Below, piece by piece: positions 62,150-64,000 of a DNA stretch of 64,000 bases; position 1 is the first letter of the stretch; every line of letters starts with the position of its first letter. Source of the DNA: a virus. The stretch lies in the IMG/VR virus record IMGVR_UViG_3300030739_000009, positions 1 through 64,000 of that record; one strand, given 5' to 3'. The translations under genes were made by a program, and so were the position numbers. The notes beneath the pieces were generated by a model. That model saw nothing but the letters and a program-made list of their open reading frames with translations, had not been told where the DNA came from and did no database searches.

Positions 62150-62365
62150 GTGTACATGCGACCGGCCAGGGCGCCGGGACGGCACCACGACGAAGCCACC
62201 GCTGAGGTCGAGTTCCGCGACTGGCTGATCACCGCCATCGACGAGGATTCGCGTGTCCGCGAGGCGATCCTGCGGCTGTTCGCCGCCGACCGGGCCCGCA
62301 AGAAGCCCGCACCTCCCCCTGCAGCCACGGCGCGCGCCGCCCGGACCCGCCGAGGAGGTAGCTGA
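62150..62365 (+). CDS. Small basic hypothetical protein
   Basis: 71 residues from GTG 62150 (ATG 62156 possible). Acidic central helix (VEFRDWLITAIDEDSRVREA) and a basic Ala/Pro tail. ATG of the protease overlaps its stop. Possibly assembly-related. Confidence 0.6.
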   Translation: MYMRPARAPGRHHDEATAEVEFRDWLITAIDEDSRVREAILRLFAADRARKKPAPPPAATARAARTRRGGS

Positions 62366-64000
62366 TGGCCGCCGCTGCGCTCAAGCCATTCACCGGCACA
62401 TTCCTGTACCCAGGCGTCAGCCTCAACCGGTGTCTGTACACCAAGGAGCTGATCGGTAAGGCCGTCGCTCGGATGCAGGAGCGCATCGCAGATCCCGACG
62501 CCCTACCGATTGTGATGCGTACACATCACAGCGCCGGTGATAATTCCCAGCTCATCGTGGGTCGGGTCGTCAGAGTCCAGCAAGCACCCGATGGCTCCGC
62601 CCGCTTCGAAGCCCGCTGGTACGACACCGCGCCAGCCCGGGACATCGCGGCGCTCGTGCAGCCAGCCGACGGCGGGCCGCCCGGCCTCAAGAGCGTCAGC
62701 ATCCACGGCTACTTCCTCGGCGAGACCAAGAGCGTCGAAGTCAACGGCCAGATGGCCACCACCGCCGACGACTTGGAAGTCGACGCCGTCGACATGACGG
62801 CAACGCCCGGAGTCGTCCAGGCGCTCATCGACTCCCCCGGCGGATCGCCGCCGACCGAATCCGCGCCGGCCACCGCCGGGCGTACCCCTATCGCCGAAAC
62901 CTGGGAGGTCCCCGTGGCCACCGTCATCACCGAAGAGGCGGCCACGCCGGTCCCCGAGGCCGCACCGCAGTCCAGCGGGCCGTTCGCCGACCCGGGCTAC
63001 CAGAAGGACAAGCAGAAGCGGTACGACCTCTCGACGAAGATCAAGGCCAAGGCGGCGTGGAGCTACATCCACCAGGCCGACAATGCGCGCCTGTACACGT
63101 CGAAGCAGCTCAAGAACATCAAGGCCAAGATTCGAAAGGCCCTCCAGGGCTTCGGCGTGATGGTGTCTGCCGAGAACTGGCTCATCGAAACCGTCGCTCC
63201 AGTCTCCGAATCCCTCGCCGAATGCTGGGCCATGGACCAGTCCGGCGGCGACATCTACATCTCGCTGACGAACGGGCCGACGACCGTCAGCGTCACCTCG
63301 CGCCTCATCGACGCCCACGACCTCCAGGCGGTCGGCGCCGCCGCCATGGCCGGCGCCTGCGACGCACTAACCGCCCTGGACCCGGACCTCGACGACGACA
63401 TCGACGTCGAAGGCGCACCGGCCGAAGACATCGACCGGGGCCTCGGCGACGCCGACGAACCCGAAGACGAGGAGGACCCCGACATGGCTGACGAACCCCA
63501 GCCCGGCTCCGGCTGCCCGTGCGGCTGCGGCTGCTCCGTCCCGCACCAGATGGCAGGCGGCCCCGGCTGCCCGTGCCCGTGCAACGACTGCGGCACCTGC
63601 AACTCGACGCAGGCGTCCGCGGACGAGACCGCACCCGCAGTCGCCCCCCAGCTTTCGACGCCGGACCCGGTTGTCGAACCCGTCCCCACAGTGAAGGAGT
63701 CCGCCGTGACCGACGTCGTCACCCCGGCCGCCGAGACGGCGGCTCCCGCCACCCCGGCACCCACCACCGCCCAGTCCGTCGCGCCGCTGATGGTCGGCCT
63801 CACTCAGGAGCAGTTCGCGCAGCTCCTGCAGCACGTCGCACCGGCCGCACCGGTCGCCGAGGCTGCACCGGTCGCAGCGCCGGCCACCCCTGTCGCGCCG
63901 GTCGCCCCCGCTGTCGTGGCGCAGGAGGCCGCGGCTCCGGTCACCGCACCGGCCCCGACCGAGGAGACCTACACCAAGGCGCAGGTCGACGAGGCCATCA
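62365..64000 (+). CDS. Prohead protease with scaffold-like extension (runs off the right edge)
   Basis: 545 or more codons from ATG 62365, open to the edge. Residues 1-170 look like a head maturation serine protease: LNRCLYTKELIGKAVARMQE, IVMRTHHSAGDNSQLIVGRV (catalytic His region), ARFEARWYDTAPARDIAALV and GLKSVSIHGYF (Ser region). A helical section follows (residues 210-330). Then comes a Cys cluster (CPCGCGC, CPCPCNDCGTC near residues 388-413) and a long Ala/Pro/Val-rich tail with LTQEQFAQLLQHVAP, as in fused scaffolds. Matures the capsid; the unusual piece is the Cys-rich insert. Confidence 0.82.
   Translation, partial: MAAAALKPFTGTFLYPGVSLNRCLYTKELIGKAVARMQERIADPDALPIVMRTHHSAGDNSQLIVGRVVRVQQAPDGSARFEARWYDTAPARDIAALVQPADGGPPGLKSVSIHGYFLGETKSVEVNGQMATTADDLEVDAVDMTATPGVVQALIDSPGGSPPTESAPATAGRTPIAETWEVPVATVITEEAATPVPEAAPQSSGPFADPGYQKDKQKRYDLSTKIKAKAAWSYIHQADNARLYTSKQLKNIKAKIRKALQGFGVMVSAENWLIETVAPVSESLAECWAMDQSGGDIYISLTNGPTTVSVTSRLIDAHDLQAVGAAAMAGACDALTALDPDLDDDIDVEGAPAEDIDRGLGDADEPEDEEDPDMADEPQPGSGCPCGCGCSVPHQMAGGPGCPCPCNDCGTCNSTQASADETAPAVAPQLSTPDPVVEPVPTVKESAVTDVVTPAAETAAPATPAPTTAQSVAPLMVGLTQEQFAQLLQHVAPAAPVAEAAPVAAPATPVAPVAPAVVAQEAAAPVTAPAPTEETYTKAQVDEAI

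Overview
The window is high-GC actinobacterial DNA. GTG and TTG starts are common, genes overlap by ATGA, GTGA or TGATG, and several proteins belong to families of Streptomyces phages and plasmids. It carries two kinds of genes. One is a complete phage packaging and head-start module: small and large terminase, portal, MuF-type minor head protein and prohead protease. The other is a Streptomyces plasmid-type DNA transfer module: a DUF2637 SpdA-like membrane protein, a TraB/FtsK-type translocase and small Spd-like membrane proteins. No integrase is visible. The simplest reading is a temperate phage-plasmid or plasmid-prophage of a Streptomyces-like host; linear plasmid-prophages such as pZL12 are an established precedent. 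That assignment is inference.

Layout. (1) 1-8357, plus strand: about 25 small, translationally coupled genes, many Cys-rich, with two XRE-type HTH proteins, a PGDYG-like protein and a YspA/SLOG protein. (2) 8486-23264, minus strand: small accessory genes; an RNA-repair-like trio (RlaP-type nucleotidyltransferase, CxxCxGxG zinc protein, PNK-type 3' phosphatase); a hyaluronan-synthase-like glycosyltransferase with a small membrane protein; a free-standing HNH protein; an adenine methyltransferase-like protein that ends before motif IV; a sigma/HTH protein; then the replication block (degenerate DnaB paralogue, DnaB, initiator with iteron-like repeats inside its gene, Cro-like repressor). (3) 23265-29526: control region with divergent HTH regulators, an AbrB/RelE-type toxin-antitoxin pair, a ParB-like protein and partner. 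(4) 29571-41071: stand-alone FtsK gamma domain, Spd/TraB transfer module, membrane-anchored Mrr-like nuclease, excisionase-like HTH, DUF262 and DUF4236 proteins. (5) 41107-44272: a few genes and a tRNA cluster (Met-CAT, His-GTG, Asn-GTT, remnants, Thr-CGT with a broken anticodon stem). (6) 44293-64000: small genes including an Acb2-like anti-CBASS protein, then tail-fibre/decoration genes, terminase, portal, a minus-strand moron, a MuF protein fused to a 2H phosphoesterase, and a prohead protease running off the right edge.

How the parts may work together. The divergent HTH genes at 23.3 kb look like the lysogeny switch. Replication probably starts at iterons inside the initiator gene and loads the adjacent DnaB, an arrangement like lambda gene O. 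ParB-like and TraB/FtsK functions would maintain and spread the plasmid state. RNA repair, phage tRNAs, an Acb2-like sponge and a head-protein-linked 2H phosphoesterase could together counter host tRNA cleavage and cyclic-nucleotide defence. The strongest candidates for something undescribed are: the terminase intein whose HNH endonuclease is encoded in a different reading frame nested inside the intein; the 2H-MuF fusion; the origin-like repeats inside the initiator gene; and the frame-independent CCGAAGC repeat array beside the transfer genes. All family names come from reading motifs by eye; no database search was run.
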